DNA of 33,809 bases. It comes from a virus. This document shows positions 24,713 through 31,449 of this stretch, one piece after another. Location of the stretch: the IMG/VR virus record IMGVR_UViG_3300025087_000029, positions 1 through 33,809 of that record; one strand, given 5' to 3'. The stretch's first letter is position 1; every line of letters begins with the position of its first letter. The position numbers and the translations under genes are program-made. The notes below the pieces were generated by a model. The model had not been told where the DNA came from, did not search any database, and was given only the letters and a program-made list of their open reading frames with translations.

Positions 24713-24770
24713 TTATCCACAATTCAGACATTGACACTCTTTGATATACTTTGATATACTTTGAATGTTA
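24713..24770 (+). promoter_or_regulatory. Promoter with DnaA box and tandem 10-bp repeats
   Basis: TTATCCACA (24713-24721) is a perfect DnaA box. TTGACA (24731-24736) and TATACT (24755-24760), spacer 18, form a good sigma70-type promoter. Four consecutive 10-base units start with TTGA: 24731, 24741, 24751 and 24761, two of them identical (TTGATATACT). One unit per helix turn is a layout expected for cooperative protein binding on one DNA face, so this is a candidate operator. It drives the genes from 24791 on. Confidence 0.72.
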
Positions 24771-24790
24771 AGAATTAACCACCCAAAAAT

Positions 24791-24973
24791 ATGCAATGGA
24801 CACAAGACAGACTGGCGCGTTTGGCTATAGTCAATCAAGAGACAAAGATACCGAGATATTTCTCAATTAAAAAACTGGTAGAAAACATTGTCGAAGAAGA
24901 AACCAAAAAGGTCGATAGAGAATACGCGGACAATACAGATCGAGCGATAGACGATTGGAAACTTAAAAGATAA
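24791..24973 (+). CDS. Small charged helical protein, unknown
   Basis: A 60-aa protein first in the operon after the repeat-bearing promoter. It is highly charged and likely all helix (LVENIVEEETKKVDREYADN). No membrane segment, no zinc motif. Phages often place small host-takeover or regulatory proteins first in early operons. Nothing more specific can be claimed. The next gene starts 4 nt later. Confidence 0.6.
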   Translation: MQWTQDRLARLAIVNQETKIPRYFSIKKLVENIVEEETKKVDREYADNTDRAIDDWKLKR

Positions 24974-24977
24974 AAAT

Positions 24978-25457
24978 ATGTATTACCAAAGCGAATACCG
25001 CCGGCAGAGAGACAAGAAGGCACAAACGATCCTAACAATAACAGCTATCATTATTCTTGTTATGGCTTTTGGTTGGTCAGCCCACGGGGAATACGAAGCC
25101 CAAAACGGGGCTGTGCGAGACGATAAGACCGAAACGACACAAGTCACCACAAACGAACCGGAGGCCACACAGCTGGAAGTTTGGCCAGCCAGCGTGCGAG
25201 ATAGAGTGGAACAAGGACTACTCAAACAAGGGTGGAGTGCCGAGGAGGTAGAAGTTGGCCTCAGGATTGCGGAATGTGAGAGCGGACTCGACCAATACGC
25301 CAGCAACACGGACAGCACGGCAAAGGGGGTGTTCATGTTCACGAATACTACATGGAAAGAAATAAATGCTTCAGGGCATCAATATGATTTAGATGAGAGT
25401 ATAAAACAGTTTGCGATTTGGTATTTAGTAAACCCTGATTGGTGGGAATGCCAATAA
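24978..25457 (+). CDS. Membrane-anchored lysozyme/transglycosylase-like protein
   Basis: A 159-aa protein. Residues about 17-33 are a membrane anchor after a basic N-terminus. A flexible T/E-rich linker (about 48-66) follows. The C-terminal domain has RIAECESGLDQYASN (about 96-110), where Glu101 fits the catalytic acid of transglycosylase/Rpf-type lysozyme folds, then GVFMFTNTTWKEI and FAIWYLVNPDWWEC. The fold cuts glycan strands. It could serve as a spanin-like or entry-type wall enzyme, or as the true endolysin with signal-anchor release. It lies after the terminator in a separate operon from the holin, so it may act early rather than in lysis. Confidence 0.8.
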   Translation: MYYQSEYRRQRDKKAQTILTITAIIILVMAFGWSAHGEYEAQNGAVRDDKTETTQVTTNEPEATQLEVWPASVRDRVEQGLLKQGWSAEEVEVGLRIAECESGLDQYASNTDSTAKGVFMFTNTTWKEINASGHQYDLDESIKQFAIWYLVNPDWWECQ

Positions 25458-25463
25458 AACAAT

Positions 25464-26534
25464 ATGAAATACTTCTCAACATTCAGCGGTGTTGGAGGGT
25501 TTGAAATAGGAATACAAAATGCTTATGCAAAGAATTGGCGGATGGAAAATAAAGAAGGATCGGATCTTTGCATGGAACGCACGAGATCCGAAGAAGGGAA
25601 CGGTACAGGAGAGTCTGATTTACGTCCTAAACGCGATAGTGGATTCCCTGACTCGCAATCCCCCTCGTGTATTGGTTTCTCCGAGATCGACAAATATGCC
25701 TCCGCCGTCCTTAAATATCGATTCCCTAACACCCCAAATTATGGCGACATTGAAAAAATCAATTGGAGTGAAATACCCGACTTTGACCTACTCGTCGGTG
25801 GAAGCCCGTGCCAGGATTTCAGCGTGGCTGGAAAACGTAAAGGCATTGGCGGAGCAAGGTCGGGATTATTTTTTGAGTACGTCCGTGCGCTCAAACAAAA
25901 ACGTCCTGACTTTTTTATCTGGGAGAATGTTAAAGGCGTTCTCTCGATCAATCGAGGATTCGATTTTGCAGCAATCCTCTCTGAGTTTTCCGAAGCAGGG
26001 TATTCTCTCTGGTGGCAAGTTCTCAACGCCAAAGATTTCGGTGTCCCTCAAAACCGAGAGCGCATCTTTGTCGTCGGTTCTCGAAACACAAGTGCCAGAG
26101 AAGTATTTTTTGAGCGACAAAATGACAAAATACATTCTATCCAGGATGAAACAGACGGACGATGGCCACAAGCCGAAGTTTGTGGAACTCTCAAAGGATC
26201 AAACATGAAGGCGGATAATACTTTCGTCATCCACAACATCTATGGCGGATTTAAAGAAAAGACCGTCCGAGAATTCCACGACTTCTCTCCAACACTCAGA
26301 ACGCCAAAAGGTGGCGGTCACATTCCAAATCTTACGAACGGAAAAACGATCCGCCGTTTTACTCCGACCGAATGTGAAAGGCTGATGAGCTGGCCAGACG
26401 ACTGGACGAAATACGGAATAGACGAACAAGGCAAAAAAATGGAAATACCAGACGGCCAACGATACAAACTTTGTGGCAATGGGGTGGTGAGCAGGGTGGT
26501 GGCCGAGGTTGTAAAAGCCCATTTATCCACATGA
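25464..26534 (+). CDS. dcm: DNA (cytosine-5) methyltransferase
   Basis: A 356-aa C5-cytosine methyltransferase. Motif I is FSGVGGFE (residues 7-14). The SAM-binding loop is followed by a non-conserved, hydrophilic insert of about 45 residues (about 22-67), then SEIDKYA (about 73-79). Motif IV is GGSPCQDFS with catalytic Cys116, motif VI is WENVKG (Glu154), motif VIII is QNRERIFVVG (from 196), and the C-terminal motifs are RRFTPTECERLMSWP and LCGNGVVSRVVAEVV. The target sequence is not visible. With Mom it gives the phage a second DNA-modifying activity, likely against host restriction. A second reading frame of 229 codons is open inside the gene (25519-26208). The end carries a DnaA box. Confidence 0.94.
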   Translation: MKYFSTFSGVGGFEIGIQNAYAKNWRMENKEGSDLCMERTRSEEGNGTGESDLRPKRDSGFPDSQSPSCIGFSEIDKYASAVLKYRFPNTPNYGDIEKINWSEIPDFDLLVGGSPCQDFSVAGKRKGIGGARSGLFFEYVRALKQKRPDFFIWENVKGVLSINRGFDFAAILSEFSEAGYSLWWQVLNAKDFGVPQNRERIFVVGSRNTSAREVFFERQNDKIHSIQDETDGRWPQAEVCGTLKGSNMKADNTFVIHNIYGGFKEKTVREFHDFSPTLRTPKGGGHIPNLTNGKTIRRFTPTECERLMSWPDDWTKYGIDEQGKKMEIPDGQRYKLCGNGVVSRVVAEVVKAHLST

Positions 26535-26570
26535 CAACACTTTGCTACACTTCGCATAACTTGATAAAAT
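26523..26570 (+). promoter_or_regulatory. DnaA box and candidate promoter before recT
   Basis: TTATCCACA (26523-26531) is a perfect DnaA box overlapping the end of the methyltransferase gene. TTGCTA (26542-26547) and TAAAAT (26565-26570) with a 17-nt spacer make a fair promoter, 31 nt before the recT start. The region again contains ACTTTG-like words at about 10-nt steps (near 26538, 26548 and 26559), as in the other promoters of this phage. Confidence 0.55.
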
Positions 26571-26600
26571 AGAATCACTAAATCATAACGCACAAAAAGT

Positions 26601-27641
26601 ATGGACAACCAACTCCAAGCGACAGTCTACGCGAAGCCGACGACGCAAATGGTACTGCGACCACTGACCGAGGAATTCGGCCTAACCAACGAACAACTGG
26701 CACTCGTCAAGAGCCAGATCGCGGTCGGATCGACCGACGACGAGCTACGGTATTTTCTGACCGTGGCTAAGAAAAGCGGGCTGGACGCCTTCACCAAACA
26801 AATCTACGCGATCAAGCGTAAGGTTTGGAATAAGGACAAGCAGAGCTACGACGAAAAGATCAGCATTCAGACCGGCATCGACGGATACAGAGCGATCGCG
26901 GCCAGGACAAACGAGCTGGCTGGAATCGACGACGCCACCTACGACACCGAGGAAGCCGACCGGCCAAACAAGGCAAGCGTGACGGTTTACCGCAAGGTGC
27001 AGGGCGAACGGGTTCCGTTCTCGGCCAGCGCCCGCTGGGGAGAATACGCGCAAACTTTCTTCAACAAGAAGTCGGGAGCGAACGAGATCTCGGGACTCTG
27101 GGCAAAAATGCCTTACTTAATGCTCGCAAAATGTGCCGAAGCCTTGGCGCTTCGCAAGGCATTCCCGAACGAACTCTCCGGCGTTTACACGGCCGAGGAA
27201 ATGGCACAAGCAGAAAACACCGTAAAGCCTGCGGAGATTGAAAAAGCAAAACTTCCGGTCAAGCTCAACAACGCGATACACGCCACCTGGAAGGAACTGG
27301 CAGACCTGAACGGCTGGGACGAAACCAACTCGGACGGCATCCGCCACAAGACGCTGATGAAATACTACGGCGTCGAAACGAATAACGACCTGACCGAGGA
27401 TCAGGCAAAGGACTTCCTAACCAGGACGACCGAGGCGATCAAGAAGTTTCAGGAAGCCCCAACAACGACCGAGAAAAAACCGGAGCCAGTAAAGGACGAA
27501 CCGAAGGACGGAACCCCGACACTGACACTCTGCCCGGTCTGCGGCCAAGGCTACGAGGACGACGGGAAGGAAACTGGCGACGTGGGAACGATCAACTTCG
27601 TGGGCATGTGCAACAAGTGCATCGGAGCGAGCAAGGAATAG
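26601..27641 (+). CDS. bet: RecT/Bet single-strand annealing protein with zinc-finger tail
   Basis: A 346-aa protein. The N-terminal 200 residues match the phage recombination protein Bet: ELRYFLTVAKKSGLDAFTKQ (near 49-68), IQTGIDGYRAIAARTN, YAQTFFNKKSG and AKCAEALALRKAFPNELSG. It anneals complementary strands during replication and repair. The tail (about 280-346) is acidic/prolyl and ends with CPVCGQGYE and MCNKC, a four-Cys zinc motif not present in every Bet. The gene is GC-richer than its neighbours. It starts a pair with the next nuclease, a lambda-Red-like arrangement. Confidence 0.94.
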   Translation: MDNQLQATVYAKPTTQMVLRPLTEEFGLTNEQLALVKSQIAVGSTDDELRYFLTVAKKSGLDAFTKQIYAIKRKVWNKDKQSYDEKISIQTGIDGYRAIAARTNELAGIDDATYDTEEADRPNKASVTVYRKVQGERVPFSASARWGEYAQTFFNKKSGANEISGLWAKMPYLMLAKCAEALALRKAFPNELSGVYTAEEMAQAENTVKPAEIEKAKLPVKLNNAIHATWKELADLNGWDETNSDGIRHKTLMKYYGVETNNDLTEDQAKDFLTRTTEAIKKFQEAPTTTEKKPEPVKDEPKDGTPTLTLCPVCGQGYEDDGKETGDVGTINFVGMCNKCIGASKE

Positions 27642-27648
27642 GAAGAAT

Positions 27649-28695
27649 ATGAAAGACTTTGACATCGCCCAGACGGGCATAACCCACCTTTCGTTTTCAG
27701 CTGTGCGCGACTACCTGGTCGACCGCCGGAACTTCCGCAAGCGCTGGATCGATCACGACTTCTCACAAGAACCAGAGATCTGCCTGATCGAAGGTTCGGC
27801 CTTCCACGCCGGAGTGGCCAATTACTGGGATCAAATAAAAGCAGGGGCTGAAACCCCGGACATCGAAACGATGAGAGAATGCTCAAAACGGATAATCGAG
27901 ATTGAATACTACAAGACCAAAGAGCCAATCAAAGTGAGGATTGCGAAAGCCGATATTGGCGAGTACGAAAAAATGGGGTGCGAAATTGAGGAAACGGTAA
28001 AGGAAGGCAAAGGCGGACGCAAAACGACCACCTACAAGGCAACCCATACGGTCGATTCGATTCTAAAAGGGGTTGTGGACAACTTGGCAAACTACACCGT
28101 TGAGCGCGACCAATACAGCTACAAGCCGGAACTTATCGAGCAGGCATTTATCGCGACTACCAAAGACCACGAAACTGGAATCGATAACCCGTGGCCGTTA
28201 AAGATGAGGATCGACATGGTAGCTTTGACCAACGAACCGAACAGAGTGATTGTGGATCACAAGTACAACGGAAAAGACCCGGAAGTCGACGAGGAAGGAA
28301 ATGCCAAGGCAACACCGGCGATGATTCTGCAGGCGGCGGCTTATGTAAGCGCCAGCCACGCGATAACCGAGGCCTTAGGACTAAAGGAAACAAAACTAAC
28401 GACGGTAATCTTTGACATTTTCAACAAGAAAACTGGGACAATGACCAAGGTTGAAATAGAGATCGGTGACAAAGAATTGACAGCGTGGTCGAGGATTTAT
28501 TCGACAGTGCAGCGCGAACTTTGGCAGGCCTATTCAGCCGGCGACTTTGATAAAAACTTTCTACCAAACCCTGACGCGATGTTTAACAGTGACGGCTGGA
28601 ACGAATTCATGAAGGACATTGACTACTCGCTGGAAGGGAAAACACGACCAGAAACTGAAAACAAACAAGATGACTTCGAAGCGTATGATTTATAA
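27649..28695 (+). CDS. PD-(D/E)XK (RecB/Cas4-like) nuclease
   Basis: A 348-aa nuclease next to RecT, likely the exonuclease partner that makes single-stranded ends. Fold signs are LSFSAVRDYLVDRRNFRKRW (about residues 14-33, the RecB/Cas4 entry helix), GSAFHAGVANYW (His near 53), and the core RIDMVALTNEPNRVIVDHKY (about 186-205), whose D and D-H-K give the PD-(D/E)XK site. The helix AMILQAAAYVSAS then holds the usual Gln/Tyr. No four-Cys iron-sulphur cluster of true Cas4 is visible. The gene overlaps the start of the next. Confidence 0.88.
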   Translation: MKDFDIAQTGITHLSFSAVRDYLVDRRNFRKRWIDHDFSQEPEICLIEGSAFHAGVANYWDQIKAGAETPDIETMRECSKRIIEIEYYKTKEPIKVRIAKADIGEYEKMGCEIEETVKEGKGGRKTTTYKATHTVDSILKGVVDNLANYTVERDQYSYKPELIEQAFIATTKDHETGIDNPWPLKMRIDMVALTNEPNRVIVDHKYNGKDPEVDEEGNAKATPAMILQAAAYVSASHAITEALGLKETKLTTVIFDIFNKKTGTMTKVEIEIGDKELTAWSRIYSTVQRELWQAYSAGDFDKNFLPNPDAMFNSDGWNEFMKDIDYSLEGKTRPETENKQDDFEAYDL

Positions 28696-28918
28696 ATTCT
28701 TACAATATCTGTGGCGCGTTCTTTTAGGCGCGCCACCACGCCAACCGGAACTGCATTATTTTAAGTGTATGGAAAATGTCGAGGTGGCAATCGACTGGGG
28801 CAAAAGACAACTGACATTCAAAGGCGAAAAGATAGTGCGAGCAACCGACGATCAATCGGTTTGGATAAGGCACACAATAAGGCAAAACCGTGAGAGTGGT
28901 AAAATTCAAAAAGTATGA
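28685..28918 (+). CDS. Small protein of about 77 aa, unknown
   Basis: A start at ATG 28685 gives about 77 aa; 28670 and 28619 are also in frame but lie deep in the nuclease gene. It begins with basic/aromatic residues (MIYKFLQYLWRVLLGAPPRQ), perhaps amphipathic and membrane-touching. A small strand-rich part follows (VEVAIDWGKRQLTFKGEKIV). Its stop overlaps the next start in ATGA. No function can be assigned. It may be a small partner of the recombination proteins. Confidence 0.6.
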   Translation: MIYKFLQYLWRVLLGAPPRQPELHYFKCMENVEVAIDWGKRQLTFKGEKIVRATDDQSVWIRHTIRQNRESGKIQKV

Positions 28919-29511
28919 AAGGATTTGAAATCAAAGACCAAGGAATCAAAACGATGATCGGACTGATTGCTGAGCTCTGGTCAGATCCAGTCGAACAAAC
29001 CAGAATGAGAATGTTGATTAAAGGAAAGCTCGAGCAACACTTTGGTGAGGCGTGGCACGACAAAGAACACTGCCTCAACTGCGGAAGTTTGATGAGGGCT
29101 TACAGCTTTACTCTTTCACCGGCAGTCGCCAGCACCTTAAGGAAGCTGGGAGACGCAGTGCGGAACGAAATGCAAAAAGGCAAGACATTTACCGAGGCCA
29201 ACAAGCTCTACATCAGCGGAATGGACGAACTGACCGCCACGGAATGCGACCGCAAAACAATTCTGAAATACCACGGACTGCTCGCGAAGGTTAAGGACGA
29301 CGGCAAACAAAAAGACGCTGAATGGGCGATCACGACTTGGGGCTGGGCGTTTCTACGGGGCGAGCCAGTGGCAAAGAGTGTTAAAGTGTGGCGAGGTTTG
29401 ATACAATCAAGAAGCGAGGAAACAGTAACAATCGGCGAGATTTTGAAAGATCAATCCGACTGGAATAACGAACCGTTTAATTTTGAAATTCAACAAGGCC
29501 AACTTATATGA
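28915..29511 (+). CDS. Phage DNA-metabolism region protein, unknown
   Basis: A 198-aa protein with no firm family. A Cys pair (HCLNCGSLMRAYSF, residues near 46-59) may bind zinc together with nearby His residues (QHFGEAWHDKEH). The rest is mainly helical (VASTLRKLGDAVRNEM, DRKTILKYHGLLAKV, WGWAFLRGEPVAKSVKVWRG). It overlaps its neighbours by ATGA at both ends (28915-28918 and 29508-29511), so the three genes are translated as one unit. The position after a RecT/nuclease pair suggests a role in recombination or replication. Confidence 0.68.
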   Translation: MKGFEIKDQGIKTMIGLIAELWSDPVEQTRMRMLIKGKLEQHFGEAWHDKEHCLNCGSLMRAYSFTLSPAVASTLRKLGDAVRNEMQKGKTFTEANKLYISGMDELTATECDRKTILKYHGLLAKVKDDGKQKDAEWAITTWGWAFLRGEPVAKSVKVWRGLIQSRSEETVTIGEILKDQSDWNNEPFNFEIQQGQLI

Positions 29512-29792
29512 AACCAAAGCAAAAAAACTTTTACACATTGCGAGAAGTTATTAAAATGAACTTCCTGCCTTTTAAGACAGTGACCACACTTAAAAAGCTG
29601 ATCAAACAGGGCGATATTATGGCAGTGCGTAACCCGACACCACGCGCTTATTTTTACATCAAAGCTGAGGAGGTGGAACGGCTGAAAACCCTAAAACAGT
29701 TTGATATTCAGTATCACAAAATGCAGTCAAAAAAGCCGATTGTTAAGAGTAAAAAACGAGTTATCCACACAACCAAAAAGATGAAAAAATAG
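29508..29792 (+). CDS. Small helix-turn-helix protein (excisionase-like)
   Basis: A 94-aa basic protein. Residues about 9-60 fit a MerR/excisionase-type winged helix: YTLREVIKMNFLPFKTVTTL, then LIKQGDIMAVRNP and RAYFYIKAEEVERL. Such proteins bind DNA as small regulators or structural factors. No integrase is present, so excision is unlikely; transcription or origin control is a better guess. The last 25 residues are very lysine-rich. A perfect DnaA box lies inside its 3' part (29761-29769), and a long inverted repeat follows. Confidence 0.78.
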   Translation: MKPKQKNFYTLREVIKMNFLPFKTVTTLKKLIKQGDIMAVRNPTPRAYFYIKAEEVERLKTLKQFDIQYHKMQSKKPIVKSKKRVIHTTKKMKK

Positions 29793-29800
29793 CTTTGTAG

Positions 29801-29940
29801 TATGATACAAAAAAGGATTAAATTCAGTATTAAAATAAGACCCGCAAAAGAAACGGACGACCGATGGTTTATTCCTCCAAAACCAGAGGGTGGCTCTTAA
29901 TACTGGCCATGATCCGTCCGTTTCTTTTGCGGGTTTTGTA
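29801..29940 (+). ncRNA. Candidate structured RNA or cruciform with 20-bp perfect stem
   Basis: Bases 29840-29859 pair perfectly with 29915-29934 (20 bp), enclosing 55 nt that can form at least one inner hairpin (29865-29870 with 29880-29885) and a short GAG/CTC stem. A TATGAT box (29801-29806) lies about 34 nt before the stem, and TTTTGT follows the right arm, as in a terminator. The RNA could be a small non-coding RNA, an antitermination or attenuator leader, or an origin cruciform. The 161-nt gap has no gene. The left -35 is poor. Confidence 0.62.
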
Positions 29941-29953
29941 ACAAAAAAAGAGT

Positions 29954-30769
29954 ATGGAAAACATCGAGATACGCGACCTTCGCCGCAAGCAATACTTCAT
30001 GGTTGACGACGAATACCTGAACGGTTATGCCCGACTGTGCGGAATAGCGGCAACCGGAGTTTATACCTCACTTTGCCGGCACTCGAATAAAGACCAAAAG
30101 GCGTGGCCGTCGATCCTGCTTATAGCTCAAGAGTTAGCAATTAGCGACCGGACAGTTAAGAGGGCAATCAAGACATTAACCGAATGGGGAATCATAGAAA
30201 CCGAGCGTTCGAGAAACGAAAAAACCAAGTGCTGGAATGTCACAATTTATACTCTAAAAGACAAAGTAAAATGGAAAGCAAAACCTCTCGAAAATAACCG
30301 AATTAAGAGCAAGCCACAGGACACCACGACCTATAGAGCCACAGGACACCACGACGGACACCCACAGGACAAAAACGACAAAAAGCCACAGGACACCACG
30401 ACCTCGAAAGGATACACAGTAGGTACTGAAGGAAACACATATCGTCTTGCGGAAGGCGAAAAAGCAAAACAACAAAAGACACAAAAACCTGAAACGATCG
30501 CGGTTGAAGTGATCCGAGAATTTAAAGAAGCCGGAAACGAAACATTGACTTACGGAAACATAACCCAGAGGACAGCGATCGAACGACTGGCTAAAACTCA
30601 CGGCGAGGATAAGGTGAGGATTGCGACGCGATATGCGATCTCACTCCAAAAGGAAACCTACGCCCCGCACATATCCACACCACTCGAACTCGAACTAAAG
30701 TGGCAAAAGCTTAGAGATTATTATGTGCGAGAAAAAGGCAGAAAAGGAGGGATCGCTTTCGTGAGCTGA
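29954..30769 (+). CDS. Winged-helix replication initiator-like protein
   Basis: A 271-aa protein. Residues about 18-100 form a winged helix: GYARLCGIAATGVYTSLCRH, ILLIAQELAISDRTVKRAIK and LTEWGIIETERSRNEKTKCW. It is like the N-domains of lambda O/DnaD-type initiators. The middle (about 115-160) is low-complexity with Q, D, T and H, and is encoded by DNA repeats (30313-30402). The C-terminal domain (about 170-271), with VIREFKEAGNETLTYGN and AIERLAKTHGEDKVRIATRY, may load a host helicase. No other initiator is present. Gene and repeats together resemble lambda O with its internal origin. The final call is inferred. Confidence 0.78.
   Translation: MENIEIRDLRRKQYFMVDDEYLNGYARLCGIAATGVYTSLCRHSNKDQKAWPSILLIAQELAISDRTVKRAIKTLTEWGIIETERSRNEKTKCWNVTIYTLKDKVKWKAKPLENNRIKSKPQDTTTYRATGHHDGHPQDKNDKKPQDTTTSKGYTVGTEGNTYRLAEGEKAKQQKTQKPETIAVEVIREFKEAGNETLTYGNITQRTAIERLAKTHGEDKVRIATRYAISLQKETYAPHISTPLELELKWQKLRDYYVREKGRKGGIAFVS
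30313..30402. repeat. Iteron-like direct repeats inside the initiator gene (candidate origin)
   Basis: The 18-mer GCCACAGGACACCACGAC occurs exactly at 30313-30330, 30338-30355 and 30385-30402. A degenerate copy is at 30361-30379. Starts are spaced 25, 23 and 24 nt. Copies 1 and 4 are read as PQDTT but copy 2 is in another frame (ATGHHD), so selection acts on DNA, not on protein. An A-rich stretch follows (about 30455-30490). The layout matches lambda ori iterons within gene O. Confidence 0.75.
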
Positions 30770-30773
30770 CAAC

Positions 30774-30806
30774 TTGATAACACTTTGACAAACAAAGTGG
30801 TATAAT
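30774..30806 (+). promoter_or_regulatory. Extended -10 promoter with palindromic operator-like site
   Basis: TATAAT (30801-30806) is preceded by TGg, an extended -10 element. It shares the 15-mer ACAAAGTGGTATAAT with the promoter at 24009. CACTTTG-N5-CAAAGTG (30781-30799) is a perfect inverted repeat ending 1 nt before the -10, where a repressor would block RNA polymerase. It drives the small early genes from 30835 on. Confidence 0.74.
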
Positions 30807-30834
30807 AAAAACAAGAGAAATAATCTTAACCAAT

Positions 30835-31044
30835 ATGAGCGAGAGAAAAAATTGTCAGAATTGTGGCGGCTACTGCAAGTCGGAATTCGAGATGTGCTGG
30901 GATTGCTTCCAAGCGAAAATGGCCAAGGAAGGCCGGATGTGTACCTGCGGAAAATTAAAACAACCGCACTTCGAGGAATGCCGAGAGTGCGGATTTAAGA
31001 AACGCAACCGCACGCCGTATGAAAAACAAGCCTTCAACGAATAA
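30835..31044 (+). CDS. Small zinc-ribbon protein
   Basis: A 69-aa protein with four CxxC-like pairs: CQNC with a further Cys at GGYC, CWDC, CTCG and ECRECG. It should fold around two zinc ions. Such small phage proteins bind RNA, DNA or host proteins. Mu Com, a zinc-finger regulator of mom translation, is of similar size (about 60 aa); whether this protein plays that role for the mom-like gene is a guess. It is first after the repeat-bearing promoter at 30801. Confidence 0.75.
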   Translation: MSERKNCQNCGGYCKSEFEMCWDCFQAKMAKEGRMCTCGKLKQPHFEECRECGFKKRNRTPYEKQAFNE

Positions 31045-31049
31045 AAAAT

Positions 31050-31442
31050 ATGGTACTCCATACAATGAGCGGGGTGGTGATCACCGTAAACGAACAAGAA
31101 GCGGGAATGATTGCCAAGGCGATACAGACCAGAAACAGCCATGTGGTGGTGCGCGGGGCAATGATCCCGACATCGAGCATCGCTCTTTATCCGGACGAAC
31201 TCTGGCCGGAAAATCAAAACCAAGGACGCCTACACGACGGCACGCGGGTTACGCGGAAATTCGGTCACTGGACGGACATCGCGGACAACAAATTAAAACT
31301 TGATCCGACTTATTATCCCGAACTGGAAAAGGACGAAGTGCTTACCGAAATCGAATGGGAACGAGCGAGACTGAACGCGCAAAGCGGAGAAGAGGCTTAT
31401 CAAAAAGCGATCGAGGCACGGAAAGTTAAACAGATTAAATAA
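31050..31442 (+). CDS. Unknown protein, 130 aa
   Basis: The start at 31050 (aaaaaatATG) matches the usual context; ATG 31065 is an alternative. The first 60 residues look like a small strand-helix domain (VVITVNEQEAGMIAKAIQ, HVVVRGAMIPTSSIALY). It resembles small nucleic-acid or virion-accessory folds, but no family is recognised. The C-terminal half is a charged helix (EVLTEIEWERARLNAQ). It lies in the early operon of small genes. Confidence 0.65.
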   Translation: MVLHTMSGVVITVNEQEAGMIAKAIQTRNSHVVVRGAMIPTSSIALYPDELWPENQNQGRLHDGTRVTRKFGHWTDIADNKLKLDPTYYPELEKDEVLTEIEWERARLNAQSGEEAYQKAIEARKVKQIK

Positions 31443-31449
31443 ATAAAAT

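Noticed and set aside
29508-29792. Excisionase as sign of lysogeny
   Set aside because: No integrase, attachment site or clear repressor is present in a complete genome; the small HTH protein more likely regulates.
30785-30790. TTGACA as -35 of the promoter at 30801
   Set aside because: The spacer is only 10 nt; an extended -10 explains the promoter better.
31019-31303. 94-codon frame overlapping two small genes
   Set aside because: It starts within the zinc-ribbon gene and runs through the next gene in another frame; the 31050 gene has the normal start context and a more natural protein.
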